The translations under genes and the position numbers were made by a program. A stretch of 64,000 nucleotides of DNA, taken from positions 28,918 to 92,917 of the forward strand of contig NZ_RBZW01000066.1 in the NCBI RefSeq assembly GCF_006543045.1. Reading direction: 5' to 3'. The stretch is from Salinadaptatus halalkaliphilus (GTDB lineage Archaea; Halobacteriota; Halobacteria; Halobacteriales; Natrialbaceae). Positions 53,183-61,302 of this stretch are shown here, one piece after another. The notes under the pieces are model-generated. The model was given only the letters and a program-made list of their open reading frames with translations, had not been told where the DNA came from and did no database searches. Within the stretch, counting starts at the first letter, position 1. Each line of letters starts with the position of its first letter.

Positions 53183-54952
53183 CTACGGCCGCTGTGGGTC
53201 CGGTTGGCTCGCTGCGTCACGAGGCTGGTCCCGTGATACGGACTCGAGGCCGGTAAACTCGAACCTGGCACCGCCGTCCTCGCTGTCGGTAACGGCGACC
53301 GACCAGCCGTGATCGGTTGCGATCTGCTCGACGATCGATAGCCCCAGCCCGGTGCCGTCGGCGCCGGTCGTGACGCCGCTGTCGAAGATCCGGTCACGCT
53401 CCGACTCGGGAATGCCGACCCCGTCGTCGGCGACGAAAATTCCCTCGAGTGAGTCGGCCTCGGGTTCGCCGATCGGGCCAACTGTCACCTCGATCGGCGA
53501 GTGAGAACGGGCACTCTCGCCGTCGAACCCACCGTCCGGCCTCCCGTGGGTTACCGCATTTCGAAACACGTTCTCGAGTAACCTCGTCAGCCGACTCGGG
53601 TCCGCCTGCAGGTGTACGTCCCGTTGGACCGTCAGCGTCGCCTCGCCGGTCTCGACGCTGTCCCACGCTTGCGTTGCCACCGCCTCGAGCGAGACGGATT
53701 CGGGGTCGGTGACGGGTTCGCCCGTGCGGGCGAGTTCGAGGACGTCCTCGATGATCGTCTCCATCCGGTCGTGTGCCTGCTCGATCTCCTCGAGGTGGGC
53801 TGGGTCGTTCGTCTCGCGTGCGAGATCGACGTAGCCGCTGGCGACGTTCAACGGATTGCGAAGATCGTGTGAGACGACCTGTGCGAACTCCTCGAGTCGG
53901 TCGTTGTGCCGACGCAACTCCCGCTCGCGATGCTTTCGATCGGTGATATCGGTGACGAGTAGGAGCCAGCCGACGTGGCGATCGCGGTCGTCGGTGATCG
54001 GCGTCGCTCGCACCTCGTAGTCGGCGCCGTCGTAGGCGAGTTGGACTCTCGTCGGCTCTTTCGAGGCCGTCAGTTCGTGAAACCGCTCGCGAAGTGCCGG
54101 GTCGCTCGCGAAGATCGTCTCGACGTTGGTGCCGACGAGTGAGTTGGTCGTTTCGGCGCCGATCAGCTCTCGGCCGGCGGGATTGATATCGACGAGGCGG
54201 TCGTCTCTATCGACGACGAACACGCCCTCGTTGACGGTATCGAGAACCCGATCACGAGCGATCGGGACGATGTCGATCAGTTGGTACCTGACGATCGCAA
54301 TCGCGTTTAGCCCGCCCATGAGCACGTAGCCGATCGGGGTCGTATCGGCCGTCACGGGTCCGACGACGTGGACGGCATTAGCGAGCCACGGCACCGTCGT
54401 TCCGCCAAGTAACGCCAATGCTTGTCCCCGGTAGAGGGCTCGAGAGCTGATGAGGAAGCTCAGTATCAGATACGTCGTCCCAGCGAGCAAGAGATACGAG
54501 TAGAGGGTGTGGGCGACGAATGCAGGTCCCCACTCGACCCCGACGCCGGTCGCCAGCGTCGGGTCGGGCTCAAACGATTCGAAGAAGACGGTAGCCGGAT
54601 TCGTAAACGCGAGGATAACGACGAGAAGCGGCTCGATCGAGAGCAGACCGATCGTTTTCGGCGTGACGTACCGCTCGCGGCCGGTGTAGACGAGTGCGAA
54701 GACGACGATTGCAGCGACGCTGAGGCCGATGCCGACGTACAGCGTCCGCTCCATCAGTACCGACAGCGCGTAACTGTCGGCCGCAGTCGCGACGAATCGC
54801 GATCCGGAGACGATGACCGTCCCAACGAGGGCCCCAGCAAGCGGGAGGGCACCGGTTTTGCCTCGGTGTCGCCAGACGACCAGCGCGACGACCGCGCCGA
54901 TACCCGTCGCCAGCCCGTAGCTTCCCAACAACACGCCCTCCCCGACTGTCAT
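53183..54952 (-). CDS. membrane sensor histidine kinase (7TM-like, PAS, HisKA, HATPase)
   Basis: A 589-residue kinase. Seven or eight N-terminal helices (1-225) come first, with an N-terminal 7TM-like sensor pattern, then a PAS domain (about 238-340). HisKA with phospho-acceptor His362 (VVSHDLRNPLN) follows, then N-box ENVFRNAVTHG, G1 DDGVGIP and G2 GTGLGLSIV. The ligand is not known, and no response-regulator gene is adjacent, as is common in haloarchaea. The ATG at 54952 sits before the first membrane helix; the frame upstream is a shadow. Confidence 0.88.
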   Translation of the reverse strand: MTVGEGVLLGSYGLATGIGAVVALVVWRHRGKTGALPLAGALVGTVIVSGSRFVATAADSYALSVLMERTLYVGIGLSVAAIVVFALVYTGRERYVTPKTIGLLSIEPLLVVILAFTNPATVFFESFEPDPTLATGVGVEWGPAFVAHTLYSYLLLAGTTYLILSFLISSRALYRGQALALLGGTTVPWLANAVHVVGPVTADTTPIGYVLMGGLNAIAIVRYQLIDIVPIARDRVLDTVNEGVFVVDRDDRLVDINPAGRELIGAETTNSLVGTNVETIFASDPALRERFHELTASKEPTRVQLAYDGADYEVRATPITDDRDRHVGWLLLVTDITDRKHRERELRRHNDRLEEFAQVVSHDLRNPLNVASGYVDLARETNDPAHLEEIEQAHDRMETIIEDVLELARTGEPVTDPESVSLEAVATQAWDSVETGEATLTVQRDVHLQADPSRLTRLLENVFRNAVTHGRPDGGFDGESARSHSPIEVTVGPIGEPEADSLEGIFVADDGVGIPESERDRIFDSGVTTGADGTGLGLSIVEQIATDHGWSVAVTDSEDGGARFEFTGLESVSRDQPRDAASQPDPQRP

Positions 54953-55051
54953 GAACGACTCATATTCAACGATCGACAAAAAACTATTCCGCGAATCGAA
55001 CACCGAGTACAGAACGAACGATTTAGGCGTCGGAGCCCGATATCGACACGT

Positions 55052-55318
55052 ATGCCCGTATCGAAAGACGAGTTCGAGAGTCTCCCCCCCTGTGACTTCT
55101 ACACGCCCGACGAGTTGCTCGAGGACGATCAGATGTACACCGTCTACGAGATCGCTCGGCTGCTCCAGGGACTCGAGCCCGACGCGGAGATCGACGAGGG
55201 AACCGAGGATATCCTGCTCGACTGGGCGATTCCCTGGGTGATGACAAACGCCGACGACCTCGTGGTTGCCGAGCCACGAACCGACGACGAGCCGGGGTAT
55301 TACGGCCTGAAAGAATGA
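55052..55318 (+). CDS. conserved small acidic protein (DUF5827 type)
   Basis: An 88-residue acidic protein, MPVSKDEFESLPPCDFYTPD at the N-terminus. Helical patterns follow (MYTVYEIARLLQGLEPD, ILLDWAIPWVMTNADDL). The name rests on general resemblance to a haloarchaeal family with no known function. The stop overlaps the start of the P-loop gene by 4 bases. The frame upstream of 55052 is a shadow of the kinase gene on the other strand. Confidence 0.7.
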   Translation: MPVSKDEFESLPPCDFYTPDELLEDDQMYTVYEIARLLQGLEPDAEIDEGTEDILLDWAIPWVMTNADDLVVAEPRTDDEPGYYGLKE

Positions 55319-56202
55319 TACTGCTGGTCGTCGGTGCCGACCGGGTCGACGCCGGCAAGACGACCTTTTCAGTCGGCCTGCTCGAGCGAACCGGCGCGCG
55401 CGGGTACAAACCGCGGGCGGGGAACGATTTCTGGTTCGACCACGACGACTGCCAGCGAGCGCTCTCGGCTGGGCGACTCTACGGGAAAGACGCGAAGCGA
55501 CTCGCAACCGCGGAAGGACGCGGCCGCGAACCCGAGCGGCTCAATCCCGTCCACCGACTCTGGCGACCCTCGCCCGGCGGCGGTAGCGGTCTCCTCGGAC
55601 GGGACGACCGCGAGTTTCTGGTCGACCGGATCGGCCGTCCAACACCGGGTAACGGAACCGGCGCTGCCGACGTCCGCGGAACGGAGCACGACGGCGCGTA
55701 CACGTTCGTCCGAAACGCGACGGTCGATATCCCCGACTCCGTAGCCGATCGGCTCCCACTCGAGGACGCGATCGCGGTCGAAACTGTCGAGCAACTCAAC
55801 GAACTCGCGGCCGAGCGCTACGTCCCGGCGTTCGAGTCGCTCGCGGCCGAGATCGAATCGACCGACGTGGCCGTCGTCGAATCCTACAGCGACATCGCTC
55901 AGCCGCTGCAGTCGCTCGAGCCGGCCGCGATCGCCGCGGTCGCTGCCGTCGAACCCGGCCGCGTCCGCATCTATCCCGGCGATCGCTACGGCCGCGCCTG
56001 CGAAATCGCCAGCTCGAGCCCGAAAGACGGCGCGCTCGAGAAGCGAGTCCCGACTGTCCTCGAGTATCTCGACCCGATCAAGCGCGTGCAGTTGCCGCCC
56101 CTTGCAAGCGACGCGCGCCACAATCCGACCGCGATTGCTCGAGCATACGAAGAGGCCTACGACGCGCTGCTGGAGACTGCCGCACAGAGCGCTCGCGTCT
56201 AA
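55315..56202 (+). CDS. predicted P-loop ATPase
   Basis: A 295-residue protein beginning MILLVVGADRVDAGKTTFS, a Walker A of the dethiobiotin-synthetase/SIMIBI class (GKTT at 14-17). Acidic strands such as VAVVESYSDIAQ lie farther on, and the C-terminal part has KRVQLPPLASDARHNPT. No close named family is recalled; the deviant Walker A and the SYSDIA segment are like those of metallochaperone or cofactor-related NTPases. Coupled by overlap to the DUF5827-type gene and followed after 75 bases by the thiamine-type importer. Confidence 0.65.
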   Translation: MILLVVGADRVDAGKTTFSVGLLERTGARGYKPRAGNDFWFDHDDCQRALSAGRLYGKDAKRLATAEGRGREPERLNPVHRLWRPSPGGGSGLLGRDDREFLVDRIGRPTPGNGTGAADVRGTEHDGAYTFVRNATVDIPDSVADRLPLEDAIAVETVEQLNELAAERYVPAFESLAAEIESTDVAVVESYSDIAQPLQSLEPAAIAAVAAVEPGRVRIYPGDRYGRACEIASSSPKDGALEKRVPTVLEYLDPIKRVQLPPLASDARHNPTAIARAYEEAYDALLETAAQSARV

Positions 56203-56241
56203 CGCCGGACTCGTCGGCGTGGCGTCGCCTGTCCCTGTATC

Positions 56242-56272
56242 ACAGTGGTTAAGATCACCCAGTGAAACCACT
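56242..56272. promoter_or_regulatory. inverted-repeat operator candidate at the thiamine-type operon
   Basis: AGTGGTT (56244-56250) and AACCACT (56266-56272) are perfect 7-bp arms with a 15-base spacer; adding the flanking ACAG/TGT makes them longer. The dyad covers the likely TATA (GGTTAAG, 56247-56253) and ends five bases before the ATG, so a bound protein would block a leaderless promoter. Confidence 0.5.
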
Positions 56273-56277
56273 CTGTA

Positions 56278-57438
56278 ATGAGACGACGTACGTTCGTCGG
56301 TGCCGTCGGTGGGACGGCAACGATCGGCCTTGCAGGCTGTTTGACACAGGAAAACGGCGAGGGAGCCGATAGCAACGGTGGAGACGACGCCACCGGCGAC
56401 ACCGACGCCGCGACCGACGACGGGACGGACGGAACCGACGAGGAGACTCTCGAGGGGACGGTCACGGTCGCGACCTACGAGTCGATGGTCGATGGAACGG
56501 ACCCCGCGGGCCCGTGGCTCAAAGACGAGTTCGGGGCGACCTATCCCAACGCCGAACTCGAGTGGACGGTTCCCGAACAGGGGCTCACCGAGTACGTCCA
56601 GCGCGCACAGAACGGTGCCGGCATCGAGGCCGACGTCTACCTCGGCGCGAATATCGACGATCTCGTGAATATCGACGACAATCTCGAGGCGGGCGGGCTC
56701 TTTACCGAACTCGATGTCGAACGGATCGAGCGGGCGGATCGGATTCGGGACGGGCTGGACATGGGCGACCCGCACGGGCGCGTACTGGCCTACGACACGG
56801 GCTACATCAGCCTCGTCTACGACGAGACCGTCATCGACGAACCCGACACCTTCGAGGATTTAACCGAACCCGCCTACGAAGACGCCCTGCTCGCCCAGAA
56901 CGCCCAGACCTCCGATCCCGGCCAAGCGTTCCTGCTGTGGACGATCGATGCCTTCGGCGAGGACGGCTACCTCGAGTACTGGGCACAGCTACAGGAAAAC
57001 GGCGTGCGCGTCCTCGATAGCTGGACCGACTCCTACGACGGGGCCTATATGAACGAGGAGCGACCGATGGTCGTCTCCTACTCGACCGATCAGGTGTTTG
57101 CGAACATGGCGGGCCACGACCTCAGTCGCCACCAGCTCGCCTTCCCGAACGACCAGGGCTATGCCAACCCCGAAGGGATGGCCATCTTCGAGGGCGCCGA
57201 ACAGCTCGACCTCGCCTACGCCTTCCTCGATTTCGCGCTCTCGAACGATGCCCAGGCGGAGATCGCCCAGCGAAACGTCCAGTTCCCTGCCGTCGAGAGC
57301 GAATACGTCGATCTGGACGAAGAGTTCGACGAGTACGCACACGAGCCGCCGGAAGCGGTGACGGTCGGCTACGACGAGCTTCGTGGTAACCTGGACGGCT
57401 GGGTCGACGACTGGGCCCGCCAGTTCGCCAGCCAGTAA
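56278..57438 (+). CDS. thiB: thiamine-type ABC importer, substrate-binding lipoprotein
   Basis: A 386-residue binding protein anchored by a lipobox (Cys20 in GLAGC) after an N-terminal RRR (Tat-like RRRTFVG), with an Asp/Thr-rich linker. The body (about 60-380) has the TbpA/iron-binding fold of extracellular solute-binding proteins: VTVATYESMV, KDEFGATYPNAELEW, YDTGYISLVYDE, PMVVSYSTDQVF and NPEGMAIFEGAEQ. The SLVYDE and TSDPGQAFLLW features fit thiamine-binding proteins; Fe3+-type binding proteins are the alternative. First gene of an operon with permease and ATPase. Confidence 0.8.
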   Translation: MRRRTFVGAVGGTATIGLAGCLTQENGEGADSNGGDDATGDTDAATDDGTDGTDEETLEGTVTVATYESMVDGTDPAGPWLKDEFGATYPNAELEWTVPEQGLTEYVQRAQNGAGIEADVYLGANIDDLVNIDDNLEAGGLFTELDVERIERADRIRDGLDMGDPHGRVLAYDTGYISLVYDETVIDEPDTFEDLTEPAYEDALLAQNAQTSDPGQAFLLWTIDAFGEDGYLEYWAQLQENGVRVLDSWTDSYDGAYMNEERPMVVSYSTDQVFANMAGHDLSRHQLAFPNDQGYANPEGMAIFEGAEQLDLAYAFLDFALSNDAQAEIAQRNVQFPAVESEYVDLDEEFDEYAHEPPEAVTVGYDELRGNLDGWVDDWARQFASQ

Positions 57439-57441
57439 GCC

Positions 57442-59403
57442 GTGTCTCGCCGGGATCGGTTTCGCGGCGCTGTCGATCGGCTCTCTGCGGTCGGCGACCG
57501 GGTCGCTGCGGTCAGCCGGCTCTACACCGCCGTCGGTTCGCTGCGATCCTGGCTCGAGGGCCACGCACTCGCGGTCCTTGGCATCGGAACGGCGGCTGTC
57601 CTCGCCGTCATGCTGTATCTCCCCGTCGGCGTCGTCTTCGTCAACGCCGGGTTCGAAGACGGGGTACCGACGTTTACCCACGTCGCTGACGTTCTGACAG
57701 ATCCCTTCTATTTCGGCTTTCTCGCGGACATCTTCGCGGAGCCGTTCGCGATCGGCAGCCACCTCGCCTCACTGGTCGGGTGGGTCGGCGCGATTTCGAT
57801 CTCACTCTCGCTTGAGTACCCGCTCTCGGATCTCGGCATCCCGCTTCCGGTTCCGTGGCTCGGCCTCGAGACGCCCGGTCTGAGACAGGGGCTGTTCGGC
57901 TTTACCGCCTACCAGGCCGGGCTGTCGACGATCGCGAGCGTGGCACTCGGACTGCCGGCCGCGTACGTTCTTGCGAACTACGAGTTCCGGGGGCGTCGAA
58001 CGCTGCGGTCGCTGACGATCCTCCCGTTCGTCCTGCCGGGGATCATGGTTGCGGTCGGCTTCTACGCCATGTTCGGGCAGGCGGGAACGCTCAACTCCCT
58101 GCTTGGCGCGGTCGGGCTGGGACCGTTCGCGTTCGTCGAAACGAGTCCGCTGGCGATCGTCATCCTCGCCCACGCCTTCTACAACGCGCCGCTGGTCGCC
58201 AGGATCACCGTCGCCGCCTGGGAGTCCGTCGATCGCCGCGCGGTCGAAACCGCACGCAGCCTCGGGGCGAGCGAACGCCGCGCGTTCCGAGATGTCGTCG
58301 TCCCACAGCTCGCGCCTGCGGTACTCACCGGCGCGCTACTGACGTTCATCTTCACGTTCATGACGTTTCCCATCGTCCTCGCACTCGGCGGCCTGCAGCT
58401 CGCGACCGTCGAGGTCTGGATCTACGACCGCATCCAACGACTGGACTACGCCGAGGCCGCGACGCTGGCCGTCCTCGAGACGATTCTCTCGCTCGGCCTG
58501 ACCTACGCCTACCTCCGGTACGAGTCCGCCCAAACCGGTTTCTCGCAGGCGGCTTCTCCCCCACCGAAGGAAGCGCTGTTCCCCGATCTACAGACGGCGT
58601 TGTCTCCCCGCCGGCTGGCTATCGTCGGGTACGGGCTCGTGACCCTCGTCGTCTTCGTCGGCCCGCTGGCGAGTCTGGTCGTCGGCAGCGTCACCGACGG
58701 CGGTGGGTTCACGCTCGATCACTACGCGTTCTTGCTCGAGCGACAACTCGAGGGCGAGAGCTTCCAGACGCTACCGTTGCCGGCGATCCGAAACTCGTTG
58801 CTGTTTGCCGTCGCGACGCTCGCGATCGCCGTCCCGATGGGCGTCGTCGTTTCGGTCCTGACCGCTCGCGCGGGCCGACTCGGAACCGTCGTCGATACGC
58901 TCGCGATGGTGCCACTCGCGGTCAGCGGGATCGTCTTCGGGATCGGCCTCCTGCAGGGGCTGGTCTTCGGCATCTCCCTGCCCGGTGGCTGGCGCTTTCA
59001 GGTGACCGGTGCGGTCGCCATCGTCGTCGCTCACGCGGTTGCGGCCTACCCCTTCGTCACGCGAAACGTCTCGCCGCTGCTCTCGGGGCTCGATCCGGCG
59101 ATGGTCGAGTCGGCTCGTGCACTCGGGGCGTCGCGGTACCGGGCGCTGCTCGACGTCGAACTACCGCTGGTCGCAAGCGGCATCGTCGCCGGTGCGGCCT
59201 TCGCCTTCGCCATCTCGATCGGCGAGTTCTCTTCGACGGTAATTTTGGCCAGCGGCGGCGAGAGTTACACCATGCCCGTCGCCGTCGAACGGTATCTCGG
59301 CCGTCGCTCCGGCCCCGCCATCGCGATGGGGACCATCCTGTTGGTCGTCACCGCCGCGAGTTTCGTCGTCGTCGACCGCGTCGGCGGGAGGTTCGAGCGA
59401 TGA
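57442..59403 (+). CDS. thiP: thiamine/iron-type ABC importer, fused double permease
   Basis: A 653-residue permease beginning with GTG three bases after the thiB stop. It has two homologous halves of about six membrane helices each, every half with its own EAA loop: VETARSLGASERRAFRDVVVPQL (about 270) and VESARALGASRYRALLDVELPL (about 553). This ThiP/FbpB architecture needs no second permease. Stop overlaps the ATPase start by 4 bases. Confidence 0.88.
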   Translation: MSRRDRFRGAVDRLSAVGDRVAAVSRLYTAVGSLRSWLEGHALAVLGIGTAAVLAVMLYLPVGVVFVNAGFEDGVPTFTHVADVLTDPFYFGFLADIFAEPFAIGSHLASLVGWVGAISISLSLEYPLSDLGIPLPVPWLGLETPGLRQGLFGFTAYQAGLSTIASVALGLPAAYVLANYEFRGRRTLRSLTILPFVLPGIMVAVGFYAMFGQAGTLNSLLGAVGLGPFAFVETSPLAIVILAHAFYNAPLVARITVAAWESVDRRAVETARSLGASERRAFRDVVVPQLAPAVLTGALLTFIFTFMTFPIVLALGGLQLATVEVWIYDRIQRLDYAEAATLAVLETILSLGLTYAYLRYESAQTGFSQAASPPPKEALFPDLQTALSPRRLAIVGYGLVTLVVFVGPLASLVVGSVTDGGGFTLDHYAFLLERQLEGESFQTLPLPAIRNSLLFAVATLAIAVPMGVVVSVLTARAGRLGTVVDTLAMVPLAVSGIVFGIGLLQGLVFGISLPGGWRFQVTGAVAIVVAHAVAAYPFVTRNVSPLLSGLDPAMVESARALGASRYRALLDVELPLVASGIVAGAAFAFAISIGEFSSTVILASGGESYTMPVAVERYLGRRSGPAIAMGTILLVVTAASFVVVDRVGGRFER

Positions 59404-60446
59404 CCGAACTCCGCCTCGAGGGCGTCTCGAAACGCTACGGGACCGACGACGACGAGACGGTCGCGCTGGCCGGCGTCGATCTCACCGTTCGGGACGGCGA
59501 GTTCTTCACGCTCGTCGGGCCCTCCGGCTGCGGAAAGACGACGACGCTGCGAACGATCGCCGGCTTCGAGACGCCGACCGAGGGCACCGTCGCCTTCGAC
59601 GGCGAGGCGATGACCGCCGTCCCACCCGAAGACCGCGACATCGGGATCGTCTTCCAGAGCTACGCGCTCTTTCCCCACATGAGCGTCGCCGAGAACGTCG
59701 GCTACGGCCTCGAGTTTCGGGATCCGCCCGACGGCCGCTCGGTCGACGACCGCGTCGCGGAGTTGCTCGAGTTGGTCGATCTGTCGGGGATGGGCGAGCG
59801 CGCCCCCGACCAGCTCTCCGGCGGGCAGCAACAGCGGGTGGCGCTGGCTCGAGCGCTCGCGCCCGCGCCGGATCTGCTCTTGCTCGACGAGCCACTGAGC
59901 GCGCTGGATGCCCAGCTTCGAGAGTCGTTGCGACTGCAACTCAAGCGAATTCAGTCTACCCTCGACATTACGACGGTCTACGTCACCCACGATCAAGAGG
60001 AAGCGCTCGCGATTTCGGACCGGCTTGCCGTCATGTCGGCCGGTACGGTCGAACAGGTGGGTCCACCCCAGGAGATCTATCACGAGCCGGCGACCCGCTT
60101 CGTCGCCGAGTTCGTCGGCGACAACACCGTCTTCGACGGTCGCGTCAGCGAAACCACTGCAGACGGCGCCCGCGTGGCGGTCGGCGACGCGACGTTCGAT
60201 CTCCCGGCGCTACCGCCCGGCACGGAGACCGTCAGTTTCTGTCTTCGGCCGGGAACGCTCACGCGAGACGCCGACCGGAATCGCGTCACCGTCGCCGTCG
60301 ACACCTGCGAATTCCTCGGCGAACGCGTCCGCGTCCACGGACGATGGAACGGCACCGCGATCGTCTTGGGACTCGAATCGATGCCGCCGGAAACCGTGAC
60401 CGTCGGCTTCGCCCCCGAAGACGTTCACGTCCTCGAAACCTCGTGA
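59400..60446 (+). CDS. thiQ: thiamine/iron-type ABC importer, ATP-binding protein
   Basis: A 348-residue ABC ATPase: Walker A GPSGCGKTTT (about 39-48), signature LSGGQQQRVALARAL, Walker B LLLLDEPLSALD, and the H-loop in YVTHDQEEAL. Unlike bacterial ThiQ (about 230 residues) it has a C-terminal TOBE-like regulatory domain (about 265-345), as in PotA/FbpC. Drives the permease encoded upstream. Confidence 0.88.
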   Translation: MTELRLEGVSKRYGTDDDETVALAGVDLTVRDGEFFTLVGPSGCGKTTTLRTIAGFETPTEGTVAFDGEAMTAVPPEDRDIGIVFQSYALFPHMSVAENVGYGLEFRDPPDGRSVDDRVAELLELVDLSGMGERAPDQLSGGQQQRVALARALAPAPDLLLLDEPLSALDAQLRESLRLQLKRIQSTLDITTVYVTHDQEEALAISDRLAVMSAGTVEQVGPPQEIYHEPATRFVAEFVGDNTVFDGRVSETTADGARVAVGDATFDLPALPPGTETVSFCLRPGTLTRDADRNRVTVAVDTCEFLGERVRVHGRWNGTAIVLGLESMPPETVTVGFAPEDVHVLETS

Positions 60447-60475
60447 GGGCGGTCTCGAAATGTCGACACACGGCC

Positions 60476-60561
60476 TGATACGGTTTACTGTAAGTCATTG
60501 CCGGCGCACCCGCGACCCGGGCGGCGGGTACGCCGGTAAATCGTTACAGCAATCCGTATGA
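60476..60561. repeat. palindromic repeat family A, full 86-bp copy
   Basis: Starts TGATACGGTTTACTGTAAGT and ends TTACAGCAATCCGTATGA. It lies between the convergent thiQ and metallo-hydrolase genes, 30 bases past the thiQ stop; here the end is not shared with a stop codon. Confidence 0.8.
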
Positions 60562-60573
60562 GACCGAGTGAGG

Positions 60574-61158
60574 TTAGGCCTGTCGAGCCATCTGCGAGGA
60601 GAGTTCGACGTGACCGTAGGGATCGGTCAGCACGCTCGGACCGTGGCCCGTGTGCATCTCCGCGAGATCCTCGTCGATCCACTCGAGGACGCGATCGATG
60701 CTTCGGATGAGCGTTTCGCGGTCGCCCTCCTCGAGATCCGTGCGGCCGAAGCTACCGTTCTGGAAGACGAGGTCGCCCGCGAATAGAACGCCAGCATCTT
60801 CGCTGTAGAAACAGAGATGGTCATTCTTGTGACCTGGCGTGTGGAGGGCGACGTACTCGTCGTCGCCGAGCCGGATCGCCTCCTCGTCCTCGATCTCGTG
60901 GTCAATTTTGGCGTTCTCGACCGACGCGTCGTACCCCCAGACCTCGACGTCGAACGCGTCGGTGACGGCCTCGAGGTTGCCGACGTGATCGCGGTGGGTG
61001 TGAGTCAGGACGATCGCGTCGAGGTCGTCGACGCGGGATCGAATTCGGTCGACGACGTCGAAGTTCGCTCCGGGATCGATCAGGACGGTTCGATCGCCCT
61101 CGACCAGATACACGTTGCTCGTAAACGCCTGCACACCCTGTGCGAGATTGTCGATCAT
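60574..61158 (-). CDS. metallo-beta-lactamase-fold hydrolase
   Basis: A 194-residue single-domain MBL-fold protein. Metal motifs: THTHRDH at 52-58, a His in LHTPGHKNDH, Asp in FAGDLVF and a final His in MHTGHGPS. The short size and Gly-rich middle are like glyoxalase-II-type or RNase Z-unrelated MBL proteins. A thioester or quorum-type ester substrate is possible. Stands alone and divergent from the HTH membrane gene. Confidence 0.85.
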   Translation of the reverse strand: MIDNLAQGVQAFTSNVYLVEGDRTVLIDPGANFDVVDRIRSRVDDLDAIVLTHTHRDHVGNLEAVTDAFDVEVWGYDASVENAKIDHEIEDEEAIRLGDDEYVALHTPGHKNDHLCFYSEDAGVLFAGDLVFQNGSFGRTDLEEGDRETLIRSIDRVLEWIDEDLAEMHTGHGPSVLTDPYGHVELSSQMARQA

Positions 61159-61266
61159 GCAGCCACGTTCGTCCTCGAGTAGTTTGTGCGTATCGACACA
61201 CGTCGCTGCGTCGTGATCTCGAATGTCGGTCTCGAACCGATATCTCCACCCCTCCCCCCATTTTCA

Positions 61267-61279
61267 CAAGCATTTTTAG
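61267..61279 (+). promoter_or_regulatory. TATA box of the membrane HTH gene
   Basis: CAAGCATTTTTAG is centred about 30 bases before the ATG at 61303, giving an almost leaderless transcript and supporting that start over the in-frame ATG at 61186. Confidence 0.45.
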
Positions 61280-61302
61280 CTCCGGCACGTAGTAGCAGAC
61301 GA

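Noticed and set aside
53234..53245. TGATACGGACTC inside the intact histidine kinase gene as another palindrome copy
   Set aside because: Only 8 bases match the repeat end and the coding sequence continues normally; taken as chance.
54422..55051. Upstream extension of the small acidic gene to 54422
   Set aside because: It is the antisense of the kinase membrane domain; the start at 55052 gives a normal protein.
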